From: Oscillospiraceae bacterium
Lineage (GTDB): Bacteria; Bacillota; Clostridia; Oscillospirales; Ruminococcaceae
Length of the DNA: 64,000 nucleotides
Direction: 5' to 3'
NCBI GenBank assembly: GCA_031260665.1
Contig: JAISLD010000036.1
Coordinates: forward strand, 1 to 64,000
Shown here: piece by piece, positions 1 to 8,819 of the stretch
How the letters are laid out: each line of letters starts with the position of its first letter
Position numbering within the stretch: the first letter of the stretch is position 1
The notes under the pieces: generated by a model
What the model was told of the DNA's origin: nothing
The model's input: only the letters and a program-made list of their open reading frames with translations
The model's database searches: none
Position numbers and translations under genes: made by a program

Positions 1-341
1 ATTACAACAGCCTTTTGAAAAAGGTCACGGTGTCGGACAACAAGGCGAAGCTCTTGGGTCTTGGCTACGAGGAAGCTCTTGCTGGCGAAACCGCCGAAGC
101 TATGACGAACGGCGAACTCGACAAGGTTTTCGCAAATCAGAAGAAACACCTTGAATCCCTCGAAAAGAAAATTCGTGCCGATGTTCTGAAAGACACGCCT
201 AAACCCGGTAAAGATACTGTCCCCGGCGCAGTTGATTATCAGAAGAAAATCGAAGAAGCGCAGAAAAATGGGGACATGAGTGCGGCGGCGTACTATACGA
301 GACTTGCCGCACAAGAAGAAGCAACGCCCCCCACCACTTAA
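1..341 (+). CDS. Phage scaffold-like protein, C-terminal part (5' end outside window)
   Basis: The reading frame is open to the left window edge, so the TTG at base 15 used by the ORF track is probably internal and this is the end of a longer protein. What is visible is a charged, helical, coiled-coil-like stretch (MTNGELDKVFANQKKHLESL) followed by a low-complexity Pro/Thr tail. A protein of this composition immediately before the major capsid gene is typical of capsid scaffolding proteins (DUF4355-like), which are removed during procapsid maturation. That role is inferred from position and composition; no catalytic motif is visible. It ends 24 bases before the capsid start, in one late operon. 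Confidence 0.5.
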   Translation, partial: YNSLLKKVTVSDNKAKLLGLGYEEALAGETAEAMTNGELDKVFANQKKHLESLEKKIRADVLKDTPKPGKDTVPGAVDYQKKIEEAQKNGDMSAAAYYTRLAAQEEATPPTT

Positions 342-365
342 TTTTGAAAAGGAGAGTTGAAAGAT

Positions 366-1394
366 ATGGCAGACGTTTTGGCTACCAGCTTTGGAGTATT
401 GAATTACTCCGGTATGCTCTTTAACAAGGGCAACATTCGCACTCCCTTGAGTGCAATCATCGGTTCTCGTGCAAAAACCACTAACCATGTGGAATTCATT
501 ACCGGGCAGGAGTACACCTCCGGCGGCGGTGAACAGCCGAGCATTTCCGAGAACGCTTCTCTTACTGCTCCCGAAGCTACGGTTGTAACTCGTGAGCAGA
601 AAACCAACGTCACTCAGATTTTCATGGAAGCCGTTGGCGTTTCTTATGCCAAGCAGAGCAACATGGGTACTCTGTCCGGCGTGAACATTGCAAGTCAACA
701 GGCCAACCCCATCAACGAGCTTGACTTCCAAGTAGCCGCAAAAATGCAGAAGGTGAATCGTGACATTGAGTACACCTTCATCAATGGTGTTTTCAACAAA
801 GCAACCACTGACGCTACGGTGAACAAGACTCGTGGTCTCGTTACCGCTATCACTACCAACACCAAGGCAATGGGGTCTAAGCCCCTCGGTCTGTGGGATA
901 TTGCCGACATGGTGAAGAAAATCTACGGTGCAAATGCCCCTACAGATGGTCTTTGCCTGTGGTGTGACGCTACCACGCTGTTTCAGATTAACGCTGACGC
1001 TACGAACAACGGTCTTTCCGTAGTTCCTGCTTCTCGTGAAATCAACGGTATCGCCCTGTCCAGTGTAGTCACTCCTATCGGCGTGGTTTACCTGTTCCTT
1101 GGCGAGTTCCTTCCTGCCGGAACTGCTCTGTTGCTGAACCTCGGCGTTATCGCCCCTGTGTATCAGCCTGTTCCCGGTAAGGGCAATTTCTTCCTTGAGC
1201 CGCTGGCTAAGACTGGTGCTGGTGAAAAGTATCAGCTTTTCGGTCAGATTGGTCTCGACCACGGGCCGGAATGGTATCACGGTAAATTCACTGGCATTGC
1301 TCAGACCTTCACCGCTCCTACCTACAGCCGTAAGGTCTTCATTGCCAACGATTCCGATAACCCTGTCAACACCAAGGAAGTCACCGCTGGCTAA
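366..1394 (+). CDS. Major capsid protein, SU10/DUF5309-like
   Basis: A 342-residue protein placed between a scaffold-like gene and head-tail connectors, the standard position of the major capsid protein. The sequence has the style of the SU10-type (DUF5309) HK97-fold capsids: an N-terminal 'TPLSAIIGSRAKTTNHVEFI' strand region, a 'TNVTQIFMEAVGVS' segment, then a helix with 'AAKMQKVNRDIEYTFINGV'. The track begins at a TTG (357), but ATG 366 is a better start because AAGGAGAG lies at a suitable distance upstream. It would assemble the icosahedral head. The family call is recognition by eye; the capsid role is supported by both sequence and order. Confidence 0.85.
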   Translation: MADVLATSFGVLNYSGMLFNKGNIRTPLSAIIGSRAKTTNHVEFITGQEYTSGGGEQPSISENASLTAPEATVVTREQKTNVTQIFMEAVGVSYAKQSNMGTLSGVNIASQQANPINELDFQVAAKMQKVNRDIEYTFINGVFNKATTDATVNKTRGLVTAITTNTKAMGSKPLGLWDIADMVKKIYGANAPTDGLCLWCDATTLFQINADATNNGLSVVPASREINGIALSSVVTPIGVVYLFLGEFLPAGTALLLNLGVIAPVYQPVPGKGNFFLEPLAKTGAGEKYQLFGQIGLDHGPEWYHGKFTGIAQTFTAPTYSRKVFIANDSDNPVNTKEVTAG

Positions 1395-1419
1395 TAAACG
1401 ATAAAGGAGGTACACAGTC

Positions 1420-1758
1420 ATGAACGCAACTGAAAAACTCGCTATGCTCAAAGTCCTTGTAGACGTTAAAGGAGATACGCAGGATTTGGCTCTGACTGTG
1501 TACCTTGCTTTAGCTGGAAAGAAAATTATCAACAAGGCGTTTCCGTATGACTCCACACAGACCGAAGTACCGTCCCGATATGATTTCCTTCAATGCGAAA
1601 TCGCCGCCTATCTTTGGAACAAACGAGGTGCGGAAGGTGAGACTTCTCACAGTGAAAACGGTGTAAGCCGTTCTTACGAAAACGCAGATGTACCCTCCTC
1701 CATGCTGAAAGAAATCGTACCGTACTGCGGTTCGATTCGGGAGGTGGCGAGAGAATGA
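1420..1758 (+). CDS. Phage head-tail connector protein (gp6-like)
   Basis: A 112-residue, mostly helical protein directly after the capsid gene. The pattern (N-terminal 'EKLAMLKVLVDVKGDTQDLALTVYLALAGKKIINKAFPY') is that of gp6/gp15-type head-tail connectors, which form a ring beneath the portal to receive the tail. A strong AAAGGAGG sits before the ATG. Its stop overlaps the next start (ATGA), indicating translational coupling. No enzymatic motif is visible, and the exact connector class is inferred from synteny. Confidence 0.75.
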   Translation: MNATEKLAMLKVLVDVKGDTQDLALTVYLALAGKKIINKAFPYDSTQTEVPSRYDFLQCEIAAYLWNKRGAEGETSHSENGVSRSYENADVPSSMLKEIVPYCGSIREVARE

Positions 1759-2159
1759 GGTGCATGAGCAGGAATAAGGTCACTTTTTTCTACGCTCTTT
1801 ATGAGCGCAAGGAAGCAATCACGGACGATTATGGGAACACGACTGGCGAGTTTGAGGTAATCTACGGAAATCCGTTGGAGTATTCGGCAAATATCTCAGC
1901 CGCCAAAGGAGAAACACAGACTCGGCAATTCGGAGAAAACGAGGTCTATGACAAAGTTATTGTGGCGGACAACACCGTCCCTCCGATTGACGAGTATTCG
2001 GTCTTGTGGATAGACACCTTACCACAGCTTGACGAGACCGGGGCATTGGCTACGGACGAGACCGGGAAGGTAATTACTCCCTATGACTACATCGTGACAA
2101 AAGTTGCTCGTAGCTTGAACAGCGTTTCCATTGCTGTAAGCAAGGTGAAAGTCCAATGA
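1755..2159 (+). CDS. Phage head closure / head-tail adaptor protein
   Basis: A 134-residue beta-rich protein in the slot between gp6-like connector and gp10-like gene, where head closure (SPP1 gp16-like) proteins are found. It contains alternating strands such as 'NKVTFFYALYERKEAITDDY' and 'YSVLWIDTLPQLDE'. ATG 1755 overlaps the previous stop. A second in-frame ATG at 1764 has no usable ribosome binding site, so the first is preferred. It likely seals the packaged head. The role is inferred from gene order plus size. Confidence 0.65.
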   Translation: MRCMSRNKVTFFYALYERKEAITDDYGNTTGEFEVIYGNPLEYSANISAAKGETQTRQFGENEVYDKVIVADNTVPPIDEYSVLWIDTLPQLDETGALATDETGKVITPYDYIVTKVARSLNSVSIAVSKVKVQ

Positions 2160-2677
2160 AAAAGACGGTTATCAGCTTCGGATTGTCTGAGCGAGAAATC
2201 GGCAAGGCAATTAAGGAACTTGAGCAGTACAAGCAGGAACTCATTCGCAAGACTGCTCTCCTTCGGGAGAAGGTTGCGGATAGGATTGCGAGTCTTGCTC
2301 GTAGTGGATTCAATGGTGCGGTTGTGGACGATGTGTTGAAAGGCGGCGTAAAAACAGCGCAAGTCGATGTTTCGCTGAACAACACAAATGATGTCTCACT
2401 GGTAATCGCAAACGGCGAAGACGCTATATGGGTAGAATTTGGAGCTGGCGTATTTCACAACGGTTCTGCCGGGTCTTCTCCTCACCCGGAAGGTTCTGCT
2501 CTCGGATTCACGATTGGCGGCTACGGCAAAGGCATGGGTAAAAAAGAAGTTTGGGGGTACTACGAGGGAGACGAACTTCGACTCACTCACGGTACACCAG
2601 CGATTATGCCGATGTACAATGCCGTGAAAACAGTCTGTGACGAGATAGCTGATATTGCAAGGGAGGTATTTGAATGA
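2156..2677 (+). CDS. HK97 gp10-like minor head-tail protein
   Basis: A 173-residue protein with the hallmarks of the HK97 gp10 family: an N-terminal helical coiled segment, a central 'IWVEFGAGVFHN', a glycine-rich 'GYGKGMGKKEVWGYY' and a C-terminal 'THGTPAIMPMYNAV'. The family acts in head-tail joining. ATGA overlaps at both ends (2156 and 2674) place it in a tightly coupled cassette. Family recognition is good; the precise structural position is inferred. Confidence 0.8.
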   Translation: MKKTVISFGLSEREIGKAIKELEQYKQELIRKTALLREKVADRIASLARSGFNGAVVDDVLKGGVKTAQVDVSLNNTNDVSLVIANGEDAIWVEFGAGVFHNGSAGSSPHPEGSALGFTIGGYGKGMGKKEVWGYYEGDELRLTHGTPAIMPMYNAVKTVCDEIADIAREVFE

Positions 2678-3078
2678 TTGACGTAGAGACTGAGCTTTTT
2701 TCAGAGGTGTCAAGTAAAGTCCGGGAGAGATACCCGAACATCAACATGACAGGCGAGTACGTCAAGTCACCTTCTGATTTCCCTTGCGTGTCACTGGTTG
2801 AGGTGGACAATGCAACATTCCGCAATACGCAGACAACCGAAAGTCAAGAAAATCATGTGGTGGTCATGTACGAGCTGAATGTCTATTCCAACAAAACCAA
2901 AGGCAAAAAGGCTGAGTGTAAAGAGATAGTAGCGTTCATTGATGAACTGTTGATGGAGCTGAATTTCACAAGAATTATGCTTGAGCCTGTGCCAAACCAA
3001 GACAATGCAACAATTTACCGTATGCTTGGGCGTTACCGGGCAATCGTTTCAAAAAACAAAACCATCTATAGGAGGTAA
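2674..3078 (+). CDS. Phage tail terminator / tail completion protein
   Basis: A 134-residue protein located between the gp10-like gene and the tail tube gene, the usual slot for tail terminators (lambda gpU / SPP1 gp17 type). It has an alternating helix/strand pattern ('ENHVVVMYELNVYSN', then 'KKAECKEIVAFIDELLMELN') consistent with that small alpha/beta fold. It would cap the tail tube and join it to the head. The assignment rests on size, fold pattern and order rather than a specific motif. Confidence 0.65.
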   Translation: MIDVETELFSEVSSKVRERYPNINMTGEYVKSPSDFPCVSLVEVDNATFRNTQTTESQENHVVVMYELNVYSNKTKGKKAECKEIVAFIDELLMELNFTRIMLEPVPNQDNATIYRMLGRYRAIVSKNKTIYRR

Positions 3079-3083
3079 AAATC

Positions 3084-3509
3084 ATGGCAATTTCGACTTA
3101 TAAGATTTTCCTTATGAAGAAGGGCGAGGGTAGCACATACGCCAAGCTCATTAACATTAAGGATTTTCCCGATTTGGGCGGTTCGCCCGAAATGCTTGAA
3201 ACTACCACCCTGTCTGACAAAATGCAGACGTATATTCCGGGTATTCAGTCCCTTGACGCTCTTGAGTTTACCGCCAACTACACCAAGGAGGATTACACCA
3301 CGCTCAAAGCTCTTGAAGGTGTTGAGCATGAGTACGCCGTTTGGTTCGGCGGCACGGAAACTGGCGGCGTGATTACGCCCACTGGCTCGGACGGTAAGTT
3401 TGAGTTCAAAGGTCAGCTTTCGGCGTTCCCTGTTGGCGGCGGCGTGAATGAGGTAGTTGACATGACAGTTACTATCGCTCCTTCCACCCCCATCGAACTC
3501 GCAGAGTAA
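3084..3509 (+). CDS. Major tail tube protein
   Basis: A 141-residue protein with an AGGAGG ribosome binding site, immediately before the tail assembly chaperones, where siphovirus tail tube proteins lie. The sequence 'LGGSPEMLETTTLSDKMQTY' followed by 'FTANYTKEDY' and beta-rich repeats is the pattern of Firmicutes phage major tail proteins. It would polymerise around the tape measure to make the tail tube. Confidence is high because both sequence style and synteny agree. Confidence 0.8.
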   Translation: MAISTYKIFLMKKGEGSTYAKLINIKDFPDLGGSPEMLETTTLSDKMQTYIPGIQSLDALEFTANYTKEDYTTLKALEGVEHEYAVWFGGTETGGVITPTGSDGKFEFKGQLSAFPVGGGVNEVVDMTVTIAPSTPIELAE

Positions 3510-3532
3510 AAAAATTATAGGAGGACAGTAAA

Positions 3533-3862
3533 ATGGCAAAGCAGTTGAGTTTCAATTTTGAGGATAAGGAATACACCTTGGAGTTCACTCGTAGGACAGT
3601 TACGGAAATGGAGAAGAAAGGGTTTGTTGCTTCGGACATCACCGATAAGCCCATGACCACTCTCCCGGCTCTGTTCGCTGGTGCATTTCTTGCACACCAC
3701 AGGTTCGTCAAGGAAGACGTAATCAATGACATCTATTCCAAACTTACCAAGAAGGAAGACCTTATCGGCAAGCTGGCTGAAATGTACAACGAACCGATTA
3801 TGGCTCTTGTGCAAGAGCCGGAGGAAGACAAGGGAAACGTGAACTGGACAGTGACTTGGTAA
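3533..3862 (+). CDS. Tail assembly chaperone, short product (gpG-like, DUF5055)
   Basis: A 109-residue protein ('MAKQLSFNFEDKEYTLEFTR...') of the DUF5055-like tail chaperone type, between the tail tube and tape measure genes. Such proteins coat the tape measure during tail assembly. Near its 3' end the zero frame reads G GGA AAC, a canonical slippery heptamer at 3832-3838. A ribosome slipping by -1 there continues into the overlapping ORF without a stop, giving a fusion of about 255 residues (join 3533..3838, 3838..4299). This matches the lambda G/GT arrangement, whose slip site is GGGAAAG. Confidence 0.8.
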   Translation: MAKQLSFNFEDKEYTLEFTRRTVTEMEKKGFVASDITDKPMTTLPALFAGAFLAHHRFVKEDVINDIYSKLTKKEDLIGKLAEMYNEPIMALVQEPEEDKGNVNWTVTW

Positions 3863-3919
3863 GTGACTCGCTGTCCTCCACTGAGGGGAGTGGTGGTGTA
3901 ACTGCCACTGCTCCCCTCA
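3832..3919 (+). promoter_or_regulatory. Programmed -1 ribosomal frameshift signal (GGGAAAC plus hairpins)
   Basis: The heptamer GGGAAAC (3832-3838) is phased as G GGA AAC in the 3533 frame, the X XXY YYZ rule for -1 slippage. Seven bases downstream begins a stem: GGACAGTGA (3846-3854) pairs with TCGCTGTCC (3868-3876), with one G-U pair and a 13-base loop. A second long stem, TGAGGGGAG... (from 3882) with ...CTCCCCTCA (to 3919), follows. Spacing of a structured RNA 5-9 bases after the slip site is the established stimulator geometry. The -1 frame then runs 153 codons to the stop at 4297-4299. Confidence 0.85.
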
Positions 3920-4299
3920 AAACTTACACCGAGAAATTCAATGAGTTGTTCCCCTATTACCTCTCCATCGGTATGACCGAGGAGCAGTATTGGGACAAGG
4001 ACAACCAACTCGTGATTGCTTACAGGAAAGCGGACGAACTGAGAATGGCTCGGAAAAATCAAGAGCTGTGGCTACAGGGAGCTTATTTCTATGACGCTCT
4101 GTGCCGGGTGTCTCCAATCCTTCATGCCTTTGCTAAAAAAGGAACGAAGCCCTCCCCATATCTTGCGGAAGCCTATGCTTTGACCGAAAAGCAAGCAGAA
4201 CTCGTGCAGGAGGAAAAATCGAAGAAAGTCTTTGATAAGGGCAAAAAAATGATGGAAGGATTCATGGCACAGCATAATCAAAAATTCGGAAGGAAGTGA
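3856..4299 (+). CDS. Tail assembly chaperone T-part, made as a -1 frameshift fusion
   Basis: This 147-residue ORF opens with a TTG that has no convincing ribosome binding site and overlaps the end of the chaperone ORF by 7 bases. The frame is open upstream through 3838, so the true product is most likely the C-terminal part of a gpGT-like fusion made by -1 frameshifting. The protein is helical and charged, with 'FNELFPYYLSIGMTEEQYWD', a pattern common in Firmicutes phages next to the tape measure. In lambda the GT form bridges the chaperone to the tail tube protein; that role is inferred here from architecture. Confidence 0.75.
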   Translation: MVSDSLSSTEGSGGVTATAPLKTYTEKFNELFPYYLSIGMTEEQYWDKDNQLVIAYRKADELRMARKNQELWLQGAYFYDALCRVSPILHAFAKKGTKPSPYLAEAYALTEKQAELVQEEKSKKVFDKGKKMMEGFMAQHNQKFGRK

Positions 4300-4304
4300 G
4301 GAAA

Positions 4305-7300
4305 ATGTCTACGACAATCGAATCGTTACAGGTTGAGGTTCAATCCAGTGCGACCTCTGCGGTTAGTGGAATAGACGCACTTGCTTCCTCGCTTGGTAAG
4401 TTAAAGTCCGCAACCAAGGGCGGCGTTGGGTTGACCGCTGTCGCAAAACAGCTTACCACTCTGAACAACGCCTTGAACGGTATCAGTGGTGCAAATGCAG
4501 ACAATCTGAACAAACTCGCACAGGGTTTGCAGACACTTTCCTCGTGTGGGAATCTCAAGCTATCGTCTTCTGTTCCCACACAGATAACCAATATCGGCAC
4601 GGCGGTCAAGTCTCTCAGTGGGACTGATTTCTCCGTACTTTCTCGCCTTGCCAATTCTCTTACGCCTTTAGAGAATGTCGGCAAGTCGAACTTGAACAGT
4701 TTCATATCGCAGTTGCAGAGACTACCTCAAGCGGTACAGGCACTCAATTCTGTAAACATGGGAGGATTGAGCAGTAAACTTGCGGAGCTTGTATCGGCAC
4801 TGAGTCAGCTTTCCAACATGGGTAAGAACAATTTGACATCGTTCGTCACTCAGTTGAACAAGATTCCAAAACTGATGGAGAATTTGAAAAATGTAGACAT
4901 GAGGACGCTCTACAATCAAATTCAGTCGCTTGTTAGAGTGTTCACACCATTGGCTACTCAGATGGAAAAGGTGTCCGCTGGTTTTGCGGCTTTCCCCACT
5001 CGTATTCAAAGACTTATTGCGGACAATGAGAAACTGGCAACCTCTAACGCCAAAACAGGCACGAGCTATGTGAACCTTGCGGCAAAAATCGGTATAGCGT
5101 ATGTTGCGCTTACGAGAATTGCTCGTGTTGTTGCGTCCTTTATCGTGAAGTCGAACCAGTACGTTGAGGATTTGAACCTGTTCACCGCTTCAATGGGTAA
5201 GTACGCAGATGAAGCTAAGAAATACGCAGAGAGCGTGGCCGACATCATTGGTATTGACCCGGCGGAATGGCTGAGAAATCAAGGTATCTTCATGACACTT
5301 GCAACAGGCTTTTGCGTTGTGAGTGACAGAGCGTACATCATGAGTCAGAACTTGACTCAGCTCGGCTATGACATTTCGTCTTTTTTCAATATCAGCTTTG
5401 CTGATTCCATGCAGAAGCTACAGTCCGGCATTGCTGGCGAACTTGAACCTCTCCGTAGGCTCGGCTATGACCTTTCAGTAGCTCGACTGCAACAGGAAGC
5501 ATACACGCTCGGTATCAAGAAGAAAATCTCGGCAATGACACAGGCTGAAAAAGCAGAGTTGCGCTACTACGCCATCATGACACAGGTCACAGTCGCTCAA
5601 GGCGATATGGCTCGTACATTGATTGCTCCTGCTAATCAGATTCGTATTTTGCAAGCACAGGTTACTCAGTGCGCTCGTGCGCTTGGTAATATCTTTATCC
5701 CGGCTCTGAACGCTGTCCTTCCTTACGCTATCGCTTTGGCGAAGGTGATTAGAATGGTGGCGGACGTTATCTCAAGCCTGTTCGGGTTTTCTCTCCCGGA
5801 GATAGACTACAGCGGCTTGAATGGTGCGGCTGGTGGTGCAGACGATGTAGCTAATGGTCTTGGTGACGCAACCAAGAAAGCAAAGGAACTCAAAAAAGCT
5901 CTAATTGGCATTGACGAACTTAACGTTCTCAGTCCGCCGGAGGATTCCGACAGCGGTACTGGTATCGGCGGAGCTGGCGGTCTTGGATTTGAACTGCCTA
6001 CTTATGACTTCATCAATGACGCAGTAACCAGCAAAATTGATGAAATCGTGCAGAAGATGAAAGAATGGCTCGGCATAGCCGATGGAATTGATTCTTGGGC
6101 AGAGTTCTTCGACACTCGTTTAGGTAAGATTCTGTTGGCCGTAGGTGCAATCGGTGCAGGACTTGCCGCATGGAAGATTGCCAAGGGAATTACCGACTTC
6201 TTCAAGACTATCTCCTCGTTCAAGGGATTTAATATCTCCTTGGCTTCGATTGGCGGTCTTGGCTTGCTTTCTGACCTCAACGAGTTCATCAAGTATTTCA
6301 AGGACTTCGTAGAGAATGGGGCTACCTTCCAAAACGTAACAGGAATGATAAGTGAGTTTGCTGGTGCGATTGGTGACTCCATGATTATCTTAGGCAACGT
6401 CAAAGTTGGCGGTGCTTTGAAAGTGGCACAGGGTATCGGTGAAATTGCAGTCGCAATTAAGGACATTTCTGAGAGTGGAGTGAATTGGGACAATGCCAAT
6501 ACCGCTATCAGAGGTTTGACGAATATTGCAATCGGTATCGGTGTCTTCACTGGCAATCTCAAGGTTGCCGCTTGGGGCTTGGCAATACAGGGCTTCACCG
6601 CCATCATTACCGAAATCGGTGATAACTGGAACGCTATAAAACAAGGCGATTGGAGTGGAGTGGACGTTGCTACGCTGGCTATCGGTGCGCTGGAAGTATT
6701 GGGCGGACTGGCTATTGCGCTGGACGTGTTCTCCAAGCTCAAGGGTGTAGTTTCAATCGGTAAGTCGGCAGAAGCGGTTAAGACCGTATCTGACGCTACA
6801 GGCAATCTGAGCAACACCGTAAGTACAGGTCTTTCCCCGAACCTTTCCACTCTTACTAAAAACCTTGGTATGGGGATTGTGATTGTCGCAGAGGTTGCGG
6901 CGGCGGCATTGCTTATCACAGGCGCAATTATCCTGCTCGGAATGGAGCTGGAACAGGTCGGTATCGCTTGGCAACCTGTCATTGACAACGGCGGCACAGT
7001 TGCGGCGGCAATGGGTATCGGAGTCGGTATCTTAGCGGCAATCGGCGTTGTGACCGCTCTCTTAGGCTCTGTAGGTACACCGCTTATTGTAAACATTGCT
7101 CTCGGCGTGGCTATCTTGGCAGAGCTGGGTATCGCCGCTGGTCTCTTTTTAATAGAGATTTGGGCGATAGGAAAGGGTTTAGACGAAATTGGCAAGGCAT
7201 GGCAACCTGTACTGGACAATGGTGACACCATTGCGAAAGGTATTGGACTTGGCACTGCTTTACTGGTTGGGATAGGGGTTGTCACTGCCGCTCTCGGCGT

Positions 7301-8807
7301 GGCTACCGTGGCAAGCGCAGGACTGTTGCCTTTGGCTATTGGTCTTGGTACTGCTATCCTCGTGGAGCTGGCTATAGCCGTGGTGCTGTTCATCGAAAGT
7401 CTTGTGGCTGTGGCAAAAGAACTTGGAAACAACCTTGCCCCGGCTCTCGATGATTTGAACGGAAAACTCCCCGGTTTGACTACCGATATGTCCGACTTCG
7501 TAGACTTCATGACTGCGTTTGCCGGAGAGGTTGTCAGATATACAGGAGCGAGTGCTGTCGCTGGATTGTCCGCAACAATCGACACGATTATCGGTTGGTT
7601 CACTCAAGACCCTATCGAGAAAATGAAGAACGATGTAGAGAAAATCGCAGGACAGGTGAAAGAGTTGAACGACAAGCTGAATGTAGCTGTCCCCGAACTG
7701 AAAACCGCAGTCGGTTTGTTGGCAGAATATGTTGACTTTGTTGATAAGCTCGGCACTGTAGCCGGGTCAAGTGGAACGGTGAAACTCTCCGAAGGTCTGA
7801 AAGTGAACTTGAAGACTGTAGGTGAAAACATCGTGACAGGGTTCAACGAAGGTGTCAAAAACAAGTATTCCACGATTCAGACCACGATAACAAATTGGGG
7901 TAGTGATGTTCAAAAGTGGTTCAACAATTCCTCTTTCGGTGGCGTGAACAAGGAGAAATTCGCCACCTATGCAAACGACATCGTGAACGGCTTCAAAGAT
8001 AAGATTTCCTCGTCCTCCGGCAACACCAAGAGCAGTATTACCTCTTGGGCTACCAACCTAAAAACGTGGTTCACAAGCAGTAGCTTCGGCGGAATAAACA
8101 AGGAGACCTTCGAGAAGTACGCAAACGACATCGTGAACGGCTTCAAGAATGGCATTGTTGGTCAGTCCGAAAGTGCAAAGAGTGGAATGACTACTTGGGC
8201 TAATAATACCAAGAAATACTTCACCGACATAGTATCGTCCAGCACTTTCTATGACATTGCGAAAGATGTCATTAAGGGCTTCAACAACGGTATCAATGAT
8301 TTCTACGACCTCTCTCGTTCCTATATGCGTAGATGGGCGAATGACGCAAAAGAGACCTTTAAGGAAGCTCTGGATTCCAATTCTCCGTCCAAAGTCTTCG
8401 AGCAAATAGGCGGAGATACAGTCCTCGGCTACAACCTCGGCATATCCCGGATTGGCAAGACCACGAGAGGTGTTGTGAACACTTGGGCGGACTCTTTTGT
8501 GAGCGTCAGCCCGGTCATGAGTTTCGCCGTGGACACCTCTGCATTGAGGTACTACAGCAGTGATTCCTTCGCCAAGTCCGTCTCTGCAAATGTCACGAGC
8601 AATAGTTCCGTTGCTGTCTCCGGCTTTAAGGAGGGCATGGAGGAATTCTATCGTGAGTACATCGAGCCTACGATGTCTCAAATGGCAGAGGATATGCGCC
8701 GACAGGCGGACAAGAACGAGCAGACCATCGTCCAAGTTGGCAACCGTGTCGTATCGGACGCTGTGACTACACAACAGAAAGCCAACGGATATGTGTTTGC
8801 AAAGTAA
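4305..8807 (+). CDS. Tail tape measure protein
   Basis: A 1,500-residue protein, by far the longest prophage gene, directly after the chaperone pair: the tape measure, which sets tail length and helps DNA pass the membrane. The N-terminal part has many short Ser/Leu heptad-like repeats. The centre holds several hydrophobic membrane-like segments separated by a repeated 'W.PV.DNG' motif. The C-terminal third has about four tandem modules of roughly 55 residues ending 'YANDIVNGFK', then the tape-measure signature 'SPSKVFEQIGG'. The track starts at GTG 4296; ATG 4305 fits the upstream GGAAG better and yields the usual 'MSTTIESLQVEV' N-terminus. Confidence 0.93.
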   Translation: MSTTIESLQVEVQSSATSAVSGIDALASSLGKLKSATKGGVGLTAVAKQLTTLNNALNGISGANADNLNKLAQGLQTLSSCGNLKLSSSVPTQITNIGTAVKSLSGTDFSVLSRLANSLTPLENVGKSNLNSFISQLQRLPQAVQALNSVNMGGLSSKLAELVSALSQLSNMGKNNLTSFVTQLNKIPKLMENLKNVDMRTLYNQIQSLVRVFTPLATQMEKVSAGFAAFPTRIQRLIADNEKLATSNAKTGTSYVNLAAKIGIAYVALTRIARVVASFIVKSNQYVEDLNLFTASMGKYADEAKKYAESVADIIGIDPAEWLRNQGIFMTLATGFCVVSDRAYIMSQNLTQLGYDISSFFNISFADSMQKLQSGIAGELEPLRRLGYDLSVARLQQEAYTLGIKKKISAMTQAEKAELRYYAIMTQVTVAQGDMARTLIAPANQIRILQAQVTQCARALGNIFIPALNAVLPYAIALAKVIRMVADVISSLFGFSLPEIDYSGLNGAAGGADDVANGLGDATKKAKELKKALIGIDELNVLSPPEDSDSGTGIGGAGGLGFELPTYDFINDAVTSKIDEIVQKMKEWLGIADGIDSWAEFFDTRLGKILLAVGAIGAGLAAWKIAKGITDFFKTISSFKGFNISLASIGGLGLLSDLNEFIKYFKDFVENGATFQNVTGMISEFAGAIGDSMIILGNVKVGGALKVAQGIGEIAVAIKDISESGVNWDNANTAIRGLTNIAIGIGVFTGNLKVAAWGLAIQGFTAIITEIGDNWNAIKQGDWSGVDVATLAIGALEVLGGLAIALDVFSKLKGVVSIGKSAEAVKTVSDATGNLSNTVSTGLSPNLSTLTKNLGMGIVIVAEVAAAALLITGAIILLGMELEQVGIAWQPVIDNGGTVAAAMGIGVGILAAIGVVTALLGSVGTPLIVNIALGVAILAELGIAAGLFLIEIWAIGKGLDEIGKAWQPVLDNGDTIAKGIGLGTALLVGIGVVTAALGVATVASAGLLPLAIGLGTAILVELAIAVVLFIESLVAVAKELGNNLAPALDDLNGKLPGLTTDMSDFVDFMTAFAGEVVRYTGASAVAGLSATIDTIIGWFTQDPIEKMKNDVEKIAGQVKELNDKLNVAVPELKTAVGLLAEYVDFVDKLGTVAGSSGTVKLSEGLKVNLKTVGENIVTGFNEGVKNKYSTIQTTITNWGSDVQKWFNNSSFGGVNKEKFATYANDIVNGFKDKISSSSGNTKSSITSWATNLKTWFTSSSFGGINKETFEKYANDIVNGFKNGIVGQSESAKSGMTTWANNTKKYFTDIVSSSTFYDIAKDVIKGFNNGINDFYDLSRSYMRRWANDAKETFKEALDSNSPSKVFEQIGGDTVLGYNLGISRIGKTTRGVVNTWADSFVSVSPVMSFAVDTSALRYYSSDSFAKSVSANVTSNSSVAVSGFKEGMEEFYREYIEPTMSQMAEDMRRQADKNEQTIVQVGNRVVSDAVTTQQKANGYVFAK

Positions 8808-8819
8808 GGGGGTACGGTA

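Noticed and set aside
6002-7603. 533-residue minus-strand ORF inside the tape measure gene
   Set aside because: It is the antisense shadow of a codon-biased, repetitive gene: low-complexity Ala/Ile/Pro sequence, no ribosome binding site, no recognisable domain.
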